Assembly (NCBI RefSeq): GCF_000025185.1
Contig: NC_013720.1
Location: 6,014,001 to 6,078,000 of the forward strand
Source: Pirellula staleyi DSM 6068
GTDB lineage: Bacteria; Planctomycetota; Planctomycetia; Pirellulales; Pirellulaceae
Direction: 5' to 3'
DNA: 64,000 nt
The number at the start of each line of letters is the position of its first letter. The stretch's first letter is position 1. A program made the translations under genes and the position numbers. The notes below the pieces were generated by a model, which did not search any database, was not told the origin of the DNA, and saw only the letters and a program-made list of their open reading frames with translations. Positions 51,204 to 59,682 of the stretch are shown in pieces.

Positions 51204-52271
51204 ATGACAAGCCCCAATCGAGCCGCGATTCTCGCCAAAGTTCACAAGGTACTCAAAAAGTACTACAAGCCGATCATCGTGCCCACCGAACGCACAGTCC
51301 TCGAGCATTTGCTCTATGCCTGCTGTCTGGAAAGCGCACGCTACGAAGCGGCTGACGAAGCCTTTGCCAAACTCAAGGAACTCTTCTTCGACTGGAATGA
51401 AGTTCGCGTGACCACCGTCACCGAACTCGCCGAAGTGATGTCGGGAGTGGCTGATCCGCAAGCTGCTGGCAACCGCATCAAGAAGGTCTTGCAGTCGGTC
51501 TTTGAAGCGAACTATTCGTTCGACCTCGAGCCCCTCAAAAAGCAGAACCTGGGCAAAGCCGAAAAGGACCTGGAAAAGATCGCCGGGAGCACCGGCTTTG
51601 TGCGGGCCTTTGTGACACAGCAGGCGCTCGGCGGGCATGCGATTCCGGTGACGGAAGAAGCTGTCACGCTGCTCTACGCCGTCGGCGTGATCAACGATGC
51701 AGAAGCCGACAAACATCAAATTCCTGGCATGGAACGGGCCATTCCCAAGAACAAGGGGGCGGAATTCGGTTCGCTGATGCATCAGCTCGCAGCCGATTTC
51801 AAAGCGTCGCCTGGATCGTCGAAACTACGAGGCATTCTGGCCGAAATCGACCCTGACTACAAAGAACGCCTCGGCAAACGTGTGGTGCGTGTCGAAGAGA
51901 CCAACCGTGCGATCGAAGAGGCAGCCCGACTCGAACGATTGGCCCCTAAGCCGATCGTGCCACCCCAAATGCCGAATGCAACAGCCGGCAAATCGGGAGG
52001 CAAACCCGGGGGAAAGCCCTCTGAAAAAGGTGGCGACAAAGCCGCTGAAAAGGCCGCCGCCAAGGAGCCTGGCCCCAAAGATGCCAGCAAAGGAGCCCCC
52101 AAAGCTCCACCTAAGCCTGCAGGCAAAGAGCCCGCGAAGCCCGTGATTAAGGTCGACGACAAAAAGGGTGACAAGAAGCCTAAGCCACCAGCTCCGAAAT
52201 CGGATGGTGCCGGAAAAAAGTCCGAACCGAAGCAATCGAATAAAGGGCTTACCAAAAAAAAGCCTAAGTAG
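51204..52271 (+). CDS. endonuclease III-like (HhH) protein with Lys/Pro tail, function unknown
   Basis: 355 residues. The first 230 look like the helical fold of the endonuclease III/HhH-GPD superfamily: VLEHLLYACCLESARYEAADEAFAKLKELF, then EVRVTTVTELAEVMSGVADPQAAGNRIKKVL, FVRAFVTQQALGGHAIPVTEEAVTLLYAVGVINDAE. The usual catalytic Lys in LPGVGRKTA and the 4Cys iron-sulfur loop are not seen, so it is probably not a normal glycosylase. Residues about 250-355 are a Lys/Pro/Ala/Gly repeat tail. It lies downstream of rbfA on the same strand, so a role in RNA or ribosome work is as likely as DNA repair. The fold call is by eye. Confidence 0.6.
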   Translation: MTSPNRAAILAKVHKVLKKYYKPIIVPTERTVLEHLLYACCLESARYEAADEAFAKLKELFFDWNEVRVTTVTELAEVMSGVADPQAAGNRIKKVLQSVFEANYSFDLEPLKKQNLGKAEKDLEKIAGSTGFVRAFVTQQALGGHAIPVTEEAVTLLYAVGVINDAEADKHQIPGMERAIPKNKGAEFGSLMHQLAADFKASPGSSKLRGILAEIDPDYKERLGKRVVRVEETNRAIEEAARLERLAPKPIVPPQMPNATAGKSGGKPGGKPSEKGGDKAAEKAAAKEPGPKDASKGAPKAPPKPAGKEPAKPVIKVDDKKGDKKPKPPAPKSDGAGKKSEPKQSNKGLTKKKPK

Positions 52272-52520
52272 CGGGACGAGCGACATCGATTAACGGCGCA
52301 GCTTCAGCCGCCACGATGTTCTTGTTCTTCCCGCGCGATCTCCTTCTAGCACAAGGAATCGCAAACCCCGCCCTGCAGCTTGGGGACGTCGCTACGTCCA
52401 CTCCTCATCTGTCGCTGCGCCATCTGCTCAGCCCGCCTGCGATGCATGGCTCAAGCACACACGGAGCCCATTCGCTCGCCCCATTTGCCAAAGAAAAATC
52501 GAGCGTGAGCCCTGCGCGCC

Positions 52521-54293
52521 TTAATCTTTGCCGATGTGCTCGACCTGCTTCCAGTACTTCTCAAACGCCCCCTTCACGTGGAAATCGGGGCTGTTATCGA
52601 TGTCGTGGCATTCCATGCAGCGGCGTTCGGCAACACCTCCAGCCAAGGGAAGCTTCATCTCTTCGCGACGCTGCAGGATGTCAGCCATGCTGGGCGAACC
52701 ATCTCCATTTTCAGCCGCGACATGCGCCGAGCCTGGACCGTGGCAATTCTCGCACCCACTGTGGGCCATGACCGGGGTTTTCTCGAGCGATTCATAGCCC
52801 GAAGCAAAGGGGAAAAACTTCTGCGGCTCCCAGCCAGTCACGTGACAGCTGAGACATTCGGGATCGAAATGTCGAGCAATGTCGCCTCGTGAATTCGGTG
52901 GCGTGACGAGCGAATCGGTGGCATGAGCATGCTTGGAGTTGGCCCAAACTTCTCCCGCCTTGGTATGGCAATCGACGCAGGTGGAAGTTCCCACGAAGGT
53001 GCGTCCCGAAGGATGTGGCTGGGGACGAAGTCCCAGTTCGCCGAGTCCCAGTTGCTGAAGTTGGTTTTGATACTCCGCGAGCAGATCGAGCATCGCTTTG
53101 GAGTCGGAAAGTCGGCTGTCGAGAGGGACTCGTTCGTAGCGCAGCGGTTCTTTCGCGTCGTCGTAAACCCCGATGATGCCGACATACATCCCCTTGGTAC
53201 CGACCTGGGCCATGCGCGATTTCGTCCCTTCGATCGGAACGAGTTCGCGCGTCGGTTCACCAACGCCACCGGAAGTGACGACGAGGTCGAATTCAGGGAC
53301 CGCCGTGGCAAGTTTTTTGGTGGCGTCCATCGAAGCGTGCGCGAGCAAAACCAATAGATCGCAGCCGGCCTGCTTCATTTCAGCAGCCCCTGCCTTGAGA
53401 GCCTCGACAGCTCCTTCGTGCACAATTTCGTCGCTTTGGAGCTGTTGTTCGTAGTCATCGGCCAGCGCGCCGATCACGCCAATTTTTCGTCCCCCTGCTT
53501 CGATGATCCGAAATCGTGGCTGCAATTCGCGGGCGAGCAGCGCCACATTGGCCGACGTGAAGATACTTTCGCGATCGGTGTCGGGATTGGTGGCAGCGAG
53601 CAGTTCCCCTGCATTGAGGCGGAGATCATCTTTCCCGAGTGTCACCGCTTGATAGCCGAGCAAACGGAGCGCGTTGGCTGTTTGGGTGAACTTGATTTCA
53701 GACTGACGGCCGTAACGACGAACCTGACTGCCAACATCAATCGGCACCACTTCCCAGCCAGAAGTTTGCTTCAGCTGCGTCAGGAGCGAATGCCGTCGAG
53801 CGAGCCCCCCCTTCTGATTTTCGAGACCCGTGCAACCGCAGGGCTCGATGTAGCCCATCTGCTGGCCCGTCACAAAGAAGGCGAACTGCGGCTTAGGCCA
53901 CTTCGGCCACGCGTACGGTTCAGGAGGAGCTTTGCTCGGTTTTTCGGTTTCCCCGTCGACTGCAGCAGTCGCAGCTGGCGCACGGAGCGGATTCTCTGCG
54001 GTAGGAATCGGGGATGGCGTTTCTGCGGCAGGCTCCGTGGGTGGCTCTGCTGCAGGAACTTCCGGCGCAGGCTGTACACGCGGTGGTGGCTCAACTTCGG
54101 GACCTGGAAGCGGGTCGGTCGTAGGGAGCACGACTTCCGGAGGAGCAAGCTCGGAGGCAGGTTCCTGAGCAGGAGTCTCCTGGGGATCGCTGCCGCAACC
54201 CACCACGATTGCCAAGGCGATCAAGCAGATCGAAAGGATCGCGAGGATCGCGAGATTGGCCCACACATATCCGTCGCAGCGTCGAAATCGCAT
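52521..54293 (-). CDS. tetraheme cytochrome lipoprotein with 5'-nucleotidase-like domain
   Basis: 590 residues. An N-terminal hydrophobic stretch ends at a lipobox Cys (C33), then a Pro/Glu-rich linker (35-130). Residues 135-400 resemble the metallophosphatase/5'-nucleotidase fold, with GYIEPCGCTGLENQKGGLARR and VLLAHASMD, but the usual metal-binding Asp-His first motif is replaced by TGQQMGYIEPCGC. The C-terminal part has four CxxCH heme sites: 439-443, 480-484, 514-518, 559-563, as in cytochrome c554-like proteins. It is exported, lipid-anchored and redox-active. The electron partners are unknown. It may be the last gene of the proS-led run, 103 bp after DUF1573. Confidence 0.85.
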   Translation of the reverse strand: MRFRRCDGYVWANLAILAILSICLIALAIVVGCGSDPQETPAQEPASELAPPEVVLPTTDPLPGPEVEPPPRVQPAPEVPAAEPPTEPAAETPSPIPTAENPLRAPAATAAVDGETEKPSKAPPEPYAWPKWPKPQFAFFVTGQQMGYIEPCGCTGLENQKGGLARRHSLLTQLKQTSGWEVVPIDVGSQVRRYGRQSEIKFTQTANALRLLGYQAVTLGKDDLRLNAGELLAATNPDTDRESIFTSANVALLARELQPRFRIIEAGGRKIGVIGALADDYEQQLQSDEIVHEGAVEALKAGAAEMKQAGCDLLVLLAHASMDATKKLATAVPEFDLVVTSGGVGEPTRELVPIEGTKSRMAQVGTKGMYVGIIGVYDDAKEPLRYERVPLDSRLSDSKAMLDLLAEYQNQLQQLGLGELGLRPQPHPSGRTFVGTSTCVDCHTKAGEVWANSKHAHATDSLVTPPNSRGDIARHFDPECLSCHVTGWEPQKFFPFASGYESLEKTPVMAHSGCENCHGPGSAHVAAENGDGSPSMADILQRREEMKLPLAGGVAERRCMECHDIDNSPDFHVKGAFEKYWKQVEHIGKD

Positions 54294-54396
54294 TGCCCGT
54301 CGTCCTTGATCTACGTGCTCGCAGGCGCTAGTTACACCTGCTTCGTCGAACTCCTATCTTCTCAAAAATGATGATGGCGGGGAATCGCAAACTCGG

Positions 54397-55536
54397 CTAC
54401 TCGCTGACCGCAAAATTCACAAAGACTTTGAATTCCTTGGTTTCGGGATGCGTGGTTTTGAATTTAATTTGACCAAACCCGCCTCCACTCACGCGCTGCA
54501 CGGGAGTGGCATCCGCTGGCACGATGATTTCGAGCGGATAGCGAACGATTTTGGGGTTGTCGCGTGAAGGCTCCCCAAGTTTGGCCTGCAAGCTCGTCGA
54601 GGGATCCACGGAATCGATGGTCAACTGCACATCGTCGCGATAGGGTCCTTTCACGAGCACAAACACCGTGTGCTTCAGTTCCTTGCCGCGTGGTAAGACG
54701 CCCAGCGATACGAGCCCCTTCTCCTGGTTGACCTTAGGCCCCGAAAGGGACAAATCACTCACCACAGTGGCCATGATCGGTAGTTCGATCATCGGCAGGT
54801 TCTCGGCCGTAGTCTTCATTTTGATCGTTTGCGAGAGAGCGCCGAGTGGCAATCCTGAATCGAGGCTGATGCGAATCTCGAGCCCTGCCGTGGCACCATC
54901 CGACTCGGTTAATTCCTCCGCTGTAAGGGGGCGCGACTCGAGCTTGAACTTCTCCTTGGCTCGCTCCTGCGAGAATTCATGCGTCGCCAGTTCGAGCGTT
55001 TTGTTCTCGAAAGCAAGCAAACGAAAAACTCCGGAGACCGGTTCACTCCCGACGATCGTACCGAAGTTCACCTCCCGACGATCGGCCTTCAGAGGCTCGA
55101 AAATCTTCCCCTCGATCACCAGTCGAATCACCTGTCGATCAGGATCGTTGGTCCGAAGTTCGGCTGATTGCGAGAATTCTTCGTCCCCCGTTTTGGCAGT
55201 CCACTCCAGCTTCACCTTGGTCGACTCACCTGGAGCCAGGGTTCCGCTTCCAGCTTTAAACAGGGTGCATTTGCAAGTGGTGTCCCCGGTGGTGAGCGAA
55301 AGGGGTTCTGTTCCATCGTTACGCACGATGAATTCGTGCGACGACTTTCCATTGCGCTGCATCTTGCCGAAGTTGTGGTGATCGCCGTTGACGACAATCG
55401 CAATCGGTCGCCCTTGCGTCACACGCTCGGCAAGTGGAACGGGAAGATAGTCGTCTCCCAGTTCAAAACTCGTACTCAAAATGCCAAGCCCCACACCCAC
55501 GGCGAGTGCCACAAGCGATGCTAGAACTAATTTCAT
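54397..55536 (-). CDS. DUF1573 exported protein
   Basis: 379 residues. An N-terminal membrane anchor (LVLASLVALAVGVGLGIL) precedes a DUF1573 immunoglobulin-like domain: HHNFGKMQRNGKSSHEFIVRNDGTEPLSL, GDTTCKCT, with two Cys, and LAPGESTKVKLEWTAK. Two further beta-sandwich-like parts follow. The family is common in planctomycetes and Bacteroidetes and is thought to be extracytoplasmic structural or chaperone-like; its job is unproven. GGAGGAG lies just before the ATG, inside the end of the preceding gene, which it overlaps by four bases, so translation is coupled. Confidence 0.88.
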   Translation of the reverse strand: MKLVLASLVALAVGVGLGILSTSFELGDDYLPVPLAERVTQGRPIAIVVNGDHHNFGKMQRNGKSSHEFIVRNDGTEPLSLTTGDTTCKCTLFKAGSGTLAPGESTKVKLEWTAKTGDEEFSQSAELRTNDPDRQVIRLVIEGKIFEPLKADRREVNFGTIVGSEPVSGVFRLLAFENKTLELATHEFSQERAKEKFKLESRPLTAEELTESDGATAGLEIRISLDSGLPLGALSQTIKMKTTAENLPMIELPIMATVVSDLSLSGPKVNQEKGLVSLGVLPRGKELKHTVFVLVKGPYRDDVQLTIDSVDPSTSLQAKLGEPSRDNPKIVRYPLEIIVPADATPVQRVSGGGFGQIKFKTTHPETKEFKVFVNFAVSE

Positions 55537-57929
55537 GGGTTGACTCCTCCTGACGGTGGTGCCGAAGCACCGACGATTTTTTGCATCAACTCGAGCGCCG
55601 ACTGCTCAAACTCTTCCGTCGAAAATACCACGCGAGGAAGTGGCGTATCAAATAGTCGGAGCGAAGCGAGTTTCTGTTCGGTGTGATTATGCATGGTATC
55701 GAGCTGAAGAGCCTGGTCGGCCATTTCAGTCGCACGGGCGCTGTCGTTTTGCAGCCGCGCAATCCAAGCGGCCTGAGCATGCATGCGAGAACTTGCGGGG
55801 TAGTGCGTGATCCCGTCAGCAAGTGATTTACGAGCCCGCTCGAGATAGCGTTTGTCGCGCGTAGTGTCGTACAAACGAATCGCCGTTTCCGCCAGTAGCT
55901 GATACGCAATCGCATCGCCGGGGTTCGTTTTTACAAGCAATTGGCTGTAATCATCGTAGGAATCAAGCGCCCGCACTCGAACTTCCTCGGGCAACTCCAC
56001 TTGCGACGCAATTTGAGTCCACATCTGCACGAGCGATCGATAGTGCGACGAGGACCAAGGATCGGCGGCGGCGGCAGCTTGGTACTCGCTGGAGGCCCGC
56101 TCGACCTGTCCGAGGCGGTAGCTCGCTTCGGCATCGAGTTCGAGCGTGCGAGCTGTCAGGACCGGCTTATAGAGAGTGAAATAGCAGGCCACAACCAGGG
56201 CCAAGCCGATGGCACAAATGCCAGCCGCTTTCCCTTGCGAAACATCCCCGCTGGAGAGTGCCACTGGCTGCTGCGTCATGGCGACGGCCAGCAAAACGAC
56301 TCCCGGTAACAGAACGCCCGGAAAGGTAGTGGCACCAGCCGCCAGTAGATTGATGCCGAGGGCCAAGAGGGCCGTGATGATCGTGGCGCTGGAAAGTTCG
56401 CCATCCACCGTCCATTTCCCAAAGGCGACGAAGGTCAGCAGCAATGCAGGGAGTCCAACGATCCAGACTTCGGGAAGCCCTGTGAGGGGATCGAACGAAA
56501 GCGGATAGCCGGCAATCAGTGCTAGAGGCAATGCTGCCACAAGCGAGGTCAAAGCCCCCCCTACGATCCAGCGAGCCGTGGATGTTTCGGAACTGCTCGC
56601 TGTCGAAGCGACTGATGTCGAAGCGTTAGCAGCTGTCGGCTCCACACGCGTACAGAGCACTTTTTGAAGCGACAAAGCGATGAACAGGACCGAAAGTAAC
56701 ATCGCCGGAAGTCCGGCTGTGGAGGCGAGTTCGAAGAGCCAGTTGTGAGGATCGGCGATCATTTCACTCGCCTGCGGCAGCTTGTACGCCGCATACGTCT
56801 GCTGGAAGTTTCCAGGCCCACAACCGACAAGTGGCGAGTCGGCGATCATACGCGAAGTTGCCTGCCAGTACTCCAGGCGAAAGGCAATCGACTTGGGAGC
56901 TTCGCTGAGCACTTTGGCATCGAGTCCACCAAGCCAGAGCATCGCCACGCTGAGGAGCACAAGGGTCGCAGCAGCGCCACCCATCAGGTACCAATTACGG
57001 CGTGAAGGCGCAGCTGTGGTCGTGGGCGTTTCGCTCGGAAACTTTGCCGAAGTGCAACGCCCCGCAATCCAGTGCACGAGAAAATAGAGAGGGAGGCTAG
57101 CGGCTAACGCTAAGTAGGCTGTGCGACTTTTGGTAAGGAGCAAGCAGGCTGCGATGGTGATGACCACCAGGGCGGTAAGCACCATCGCAAGTGGCGACGA
57201 TCGCCGAACTTGCTGAGCAGCAATCGCCGCAGCGATCACCAGCATCGGCAAGAGGAGCCCCGCCAGCGAGTTGGTGAGAGCAAAGCTCCCCAGCGGTTCG
57301 ACGCTATAGACTCGGTTTTCAAAGAGCTTTCGCTGCGGCGAATTCTTATCGGTGCTGATGCCACTATCGACAAGCACTTGCTCGGGGTTCTTCTCATACA
57401 TCGCGCGCTCGCGCGGCATGCTCACTAAGAACTGCCACTCTCCGAGCCCACTCTGAAGCACAGCGCTCGCCATTAAGACACCCACCAGCATTCGCCCTGC
57501 TCGAGGAGTCGCGAACCATTGCCGCACGAGAAAATACGCGGCTGCATAACTGAAGTAGATCCAAAGCGCGTTCAGCGATTGCCGAGCGTCGCCCGCCAAA
57601 CCTGCAGCGACTGTGCTTAGGGTGAGCCAGCCCAGGAGTGCCACGCCAACAAGTTCGATGCGGCTGACGCGAATCACTTGTCGCGGGTCGACCAGCAGCG
57701 AGACGCCAAACAGAATCACCAGCACCAGCCAAAACATCGCCAGCGGCGCATAGCTTCCAAACGGCATGGCCGCTTCGCTGGGGACGAGCGGCGTTAAGCA
57801 GATCGACAGCACCACCATAGCGCGCAGCAGATCGGTCAGCTGCGGCTTGGCCCACGAACTGCTCGCTGGCGCTGCGGCTGGTTGCACAGGCTCGCTGGTT
57901 ATTTTTCGAGGCGAATTTCGCGATTTCAT
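55533..57929 (-). CDS. O-antigen ligase/polymerase-like membrane protein with C-terminal TPR
   Basis: 798 residues. About 11-13 membrane helices occupy residues 30-560; the large periplasmic loop between 340 and 400 has VGCGPGNFQQTYAAYKLPQASEMIADPHNWLFELASTAG, with the H-N-x-x-x-E pattern of the Wzy/WaaL/O-antigen ligase (RfaL) domain. The remaining part is a tandem TPR region (RLGQVERASSEYQAAAAADPW, MHAQAAWIARLQNDSARATEMADQALQLD). Members ligate or polymerise surface glycans onto lipid carriers at the outer face of the inner membrane. It overlaps DUF1573 and is four bases from the WecA-like gene, so all three act together. Confidence 0.87.
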   Translation of the reverse strand: MKSRNSPRKITSEPVQPAAAPASSSWAKPQLTDLLRAMVVLSICLTPLVPSEAAMPFGSYAPLAMFWLVLVILFGVSLLVDPRQVIRVSRIELVGVALLGWLTLSTVAAGLAGDARQSLNALWIYFSYAAAYFLVRQWFATPRAGRMLVGVLMASAVLQSGLGEWQFLVSMPRERAMYEKNPEQVLVDSGISTDKNSPQRKLFENRVYSVEPLGSFALTNSLAGLLLPMLVIAAAIAAQQVRRSSPLAMVLTALVVITIAACLLLTKSRTAYLALAASLPLYFLVHWIAGRCTSAKFPSETPTTTAAPSRRNWYLMGGAAATLVLLSVAMLWLGGLDAKVLSEAPKSIAFRLEYWQATSRMIADSPLVGCGPGNFQQTYAAYKLPQASEMIADPHNWLFELASTAGLPAMLLSVLFIALSLQKVLCTRVEPTAANASTSVASTASSSETSTARWIVGGALTSLVAALPLALIAGYPLSFDPLTGLPEVWIVGLPALLLTFVAFGKWTVDGELSSATIITALLALGINLLAAGATTFPGVLLPGVVLLAVAMTQQPVALSSGDVSQGKAAGICAIGLALVVACYFTLYKPVLTARTLELDAEASYRLGQVERASSEYQAAAAADPWSSSHYRSLVQMWTQIASQVELPEEVRVRALDSYDDYSQLLVKTNPGDAIAYQLLAETAIRLYDTTRDKRYLERARKSLADGITHYPASSRMHAQAAWIARLQNDSARATEMADQALQLDTMHNHTEQKLASLRLFDTPLPRVVFSTEEFEQSALELMQKIVGASAPPSGGVNP

Positions 57930-57933
57930 CCGA

Positions 57934-59073
57934 TTAATCCTGAGCGATCGTGCGTCGCGCTACCCACTCGAGAAGTCCCACCAGCACCAGCAGCGATGCT
58001 TCGAGAAGAAGGACGATTGCAGCCCCCACTTCATCCACGCGCGGCAACAGCAGTGCGCCGAGACCACACGTGAACGATACCAGATAGACCATCAAAACCG
58101 CTTGAGGTTTGGTGAAACCGAGTTCGACCAACCGATGCGAAAAGTGATTCTTGTCGGGATGAAACGGCGAGAGTCCACGACGCAAGCGAATCAGAATAAC
58201 GGTCGACATGTCGTAGAGCGGGACGGCCATCACACACAGTGGCGCAAAAATCGCGTGAGCTTTTTCACCTTTGTAACCCGCGTAACTGGCGAGCAATGTT
58301 GCCGCTGCAATCACGAAGCCGAGGAAGTAGCTCCCGGCATCTCCCATAAAGATTTTGGCGGGAGGCCGGTTGTGCAAAAGAAAACCAATCAGCGCGCCGG
58401 CGAGTACCAGCAGCAGTCCCGAGACAAACAGCTGCGGACCTTGTGATCCCACATCGGGTGCAAAGAGGAGCACTGCTGCGAGCATCAGCGAGGCAATCGT
58501 TCCGACACCTGCCGACAGACCATCCATGTTGTCGAGCATGTTAAAAGAGTTCACGAGCGCCACGATCCAGAGAACACTCAGCGCGATGGTGAGCGGTGGA
58601 AGCTCGAGAAAAGCGGTGATTCGAAGTTCGGGGACCAAGGTCACCACCGTGACGGCGACGACAAACTGAATAGCAAGGCGAAGTTGCCAGGCGAGTCCGC
58701 GTAAGTCGTCCGCCAGCCCGAGAGCTGCGAGGATCGTGGCGGCTGTCAGCAGCAGCCACAAATCCTTGATCTGCGAGGAAATCCCCGCGAGATGTGCCTT
58801 GGCAAAATCGGGCACAAACGTTGGTGGCGATTGAGGGTCGATCGCCAGCAGCACAAGGGTCCCTAGCAGGAACACGCCTATCACACCGGCCCACACGGCA
58901 ACGCCACCTCCCATCGGTGTGGGAGTCGTGTGCACTTTGCGATGATTGGGTTTATCGATGAGCCCCATGCGCGGCGCGAGGGATCGCATCAAATAGGTTG
59001 CCAACCACGCCACGACGAGACTGGGCACAATCGAAGCGACAATGAACATTCCGAGCGACGACAAATCTTGCAT
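57934..59073 (-). CDS. polyprenyl-phosphate sugar-1-phosphate transferase (WecA/MraY family)
   Basis: 379 residues from ATG 59073; a TTG at 59127, right after the upstream stop, would add 18 residues. Multi-pass protein with family motifs: DKPNHRKVHTTPTPMGGG near residue 40, DDLRGL, NMLDNMDGLSAG, KIFMGDAGSYFLGF. It transfers a sugar-1-phosphate (often GlcNAc-1-P) to undecaprenyl phosphate to start a surface glycan. With the O-antigen ligase-like protein downstream it gives the start and the end of one lipid-linked glycan pathway. Regulated with the proS operon, it seems. Confidence 0.9.
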   Translation of the reverse strand: MQDLSSLGMFIVASIVPSLVVAWLATYLMRSLAPRMGLIDKPNHRKVHTTPTPMGGGVAVWAGVIGVFLLGTLVLLAIDPQSPPTFVPDFAKAHLAGISSQIKDLWLLLTAATILAALGLADDLRGLAWQLRLAIQFVVAVTVVTLVPELRITAFLELPPLTIALSVLWIVALVNSFNMLDNMDGLSAGVGTIASLMLAAVLLFAPDVGSQGPQLFVSGLLLVLAGALIGFLLHNRPPAKIFMGDAGSYFLGFVIAAATLLASYAGYKGEKAHAIFAPLCVMAVPLYDMSTVILIRLRRGLSPFHPDKNHFSHRLVELGFTKPQAVLMVYLVSFTCGLGALLLPRVDEVGAAIVLLLEASLLVLVGLLEWVARRTIAQD

Positions 59074-59127
59074 CGATGGCCCGGTTGGTTTCGAAAAGAG
59101 GTCGAGGGACAGAATCGCTAGAGACAA

Positions 59128-59679
59128 CTAGTCGGGCGATCGCTGGCGAATCTTCTGCGAGCGCAAGTAGTCACGACATTGGCTGAAGAATTCATGATAA
59201 TCAGCCCGCTGATAATCGGGGTAGGTCCAAGGCCGCGGCTGCCATTTTCCTGCCTGAAAATGGAGCGTCACCTCGGCGAAAATCCCCTGCGATAAGTAAA
59301 TCCGGTGGTCGCGATCCTTTGTGGTCGCCAAAACCAGCTTGGCTTCGGTGATATAGCCCGGGTCGATATTCACGGGCCGCGCGACGCCACTTGCGAGCAG
59401 CTTGGCCCCCTCCTCTTCCCACGTATTGGAAGCGATTTTACAGCTGGGAAGGGTCGCGGGATCAATCAGCCGCTCCATCGCGACAAAACACTTCTTGAGC
59501 CCTGGGCCCATCGTTTTTTCGTAGAAGCGAGTCTCTTCGTGGTCGTAGAGAGGACTCGCCAGCGCAATTGCGCCCCACTCCGAAGTGAGGCGCGCTTTGG
59601 CCCAATCGATCGCCCCTAGATCGCGGCTAAAAATCGCCGCGACGAGCAGAGCGTCGGCTGTTGGCAGAACGTTTCCCAT
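59128..59679 (-). CDS. DUF4416 family protein
   Basis: 183 residues, normal for the family. It matches DUF4416: ALLVAAIFSRDLGAIDWAKARLTSEWG, PLYDHEETRFYEKTMGPGLKKCFVAMERLI, NIDPGYITEAKLVLATTKDRDHRIYL and YPDYQRADYHEFFSQCRDYLRSQ. It is a cytoplasmic protein of unknown function, widespread in delta-proteobacteria, planctomycetes and Aquificae-like lineages. It begins three bases after proS stops and ends next to the WecA-like gene. Confidence 0.88.
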   Translation of the reverse strand: MGNVLPTADALLVAAIFSRDLGAIDWAKARLTSEWGAIALASPLYDHEETRFYEKTMGPGLKKCFVAMERLIDPATLPSCKIASNTWEEEGAKLLASGVARPVNIDPGYITEAKLVLATTKDRDHRIYLSQGIFAEVTLHFQAGKWQPRPWTYPDYQRADYHEFFSQCRDYLRSQKIRQRSPD

Positions 59680-59682
59680 CGC

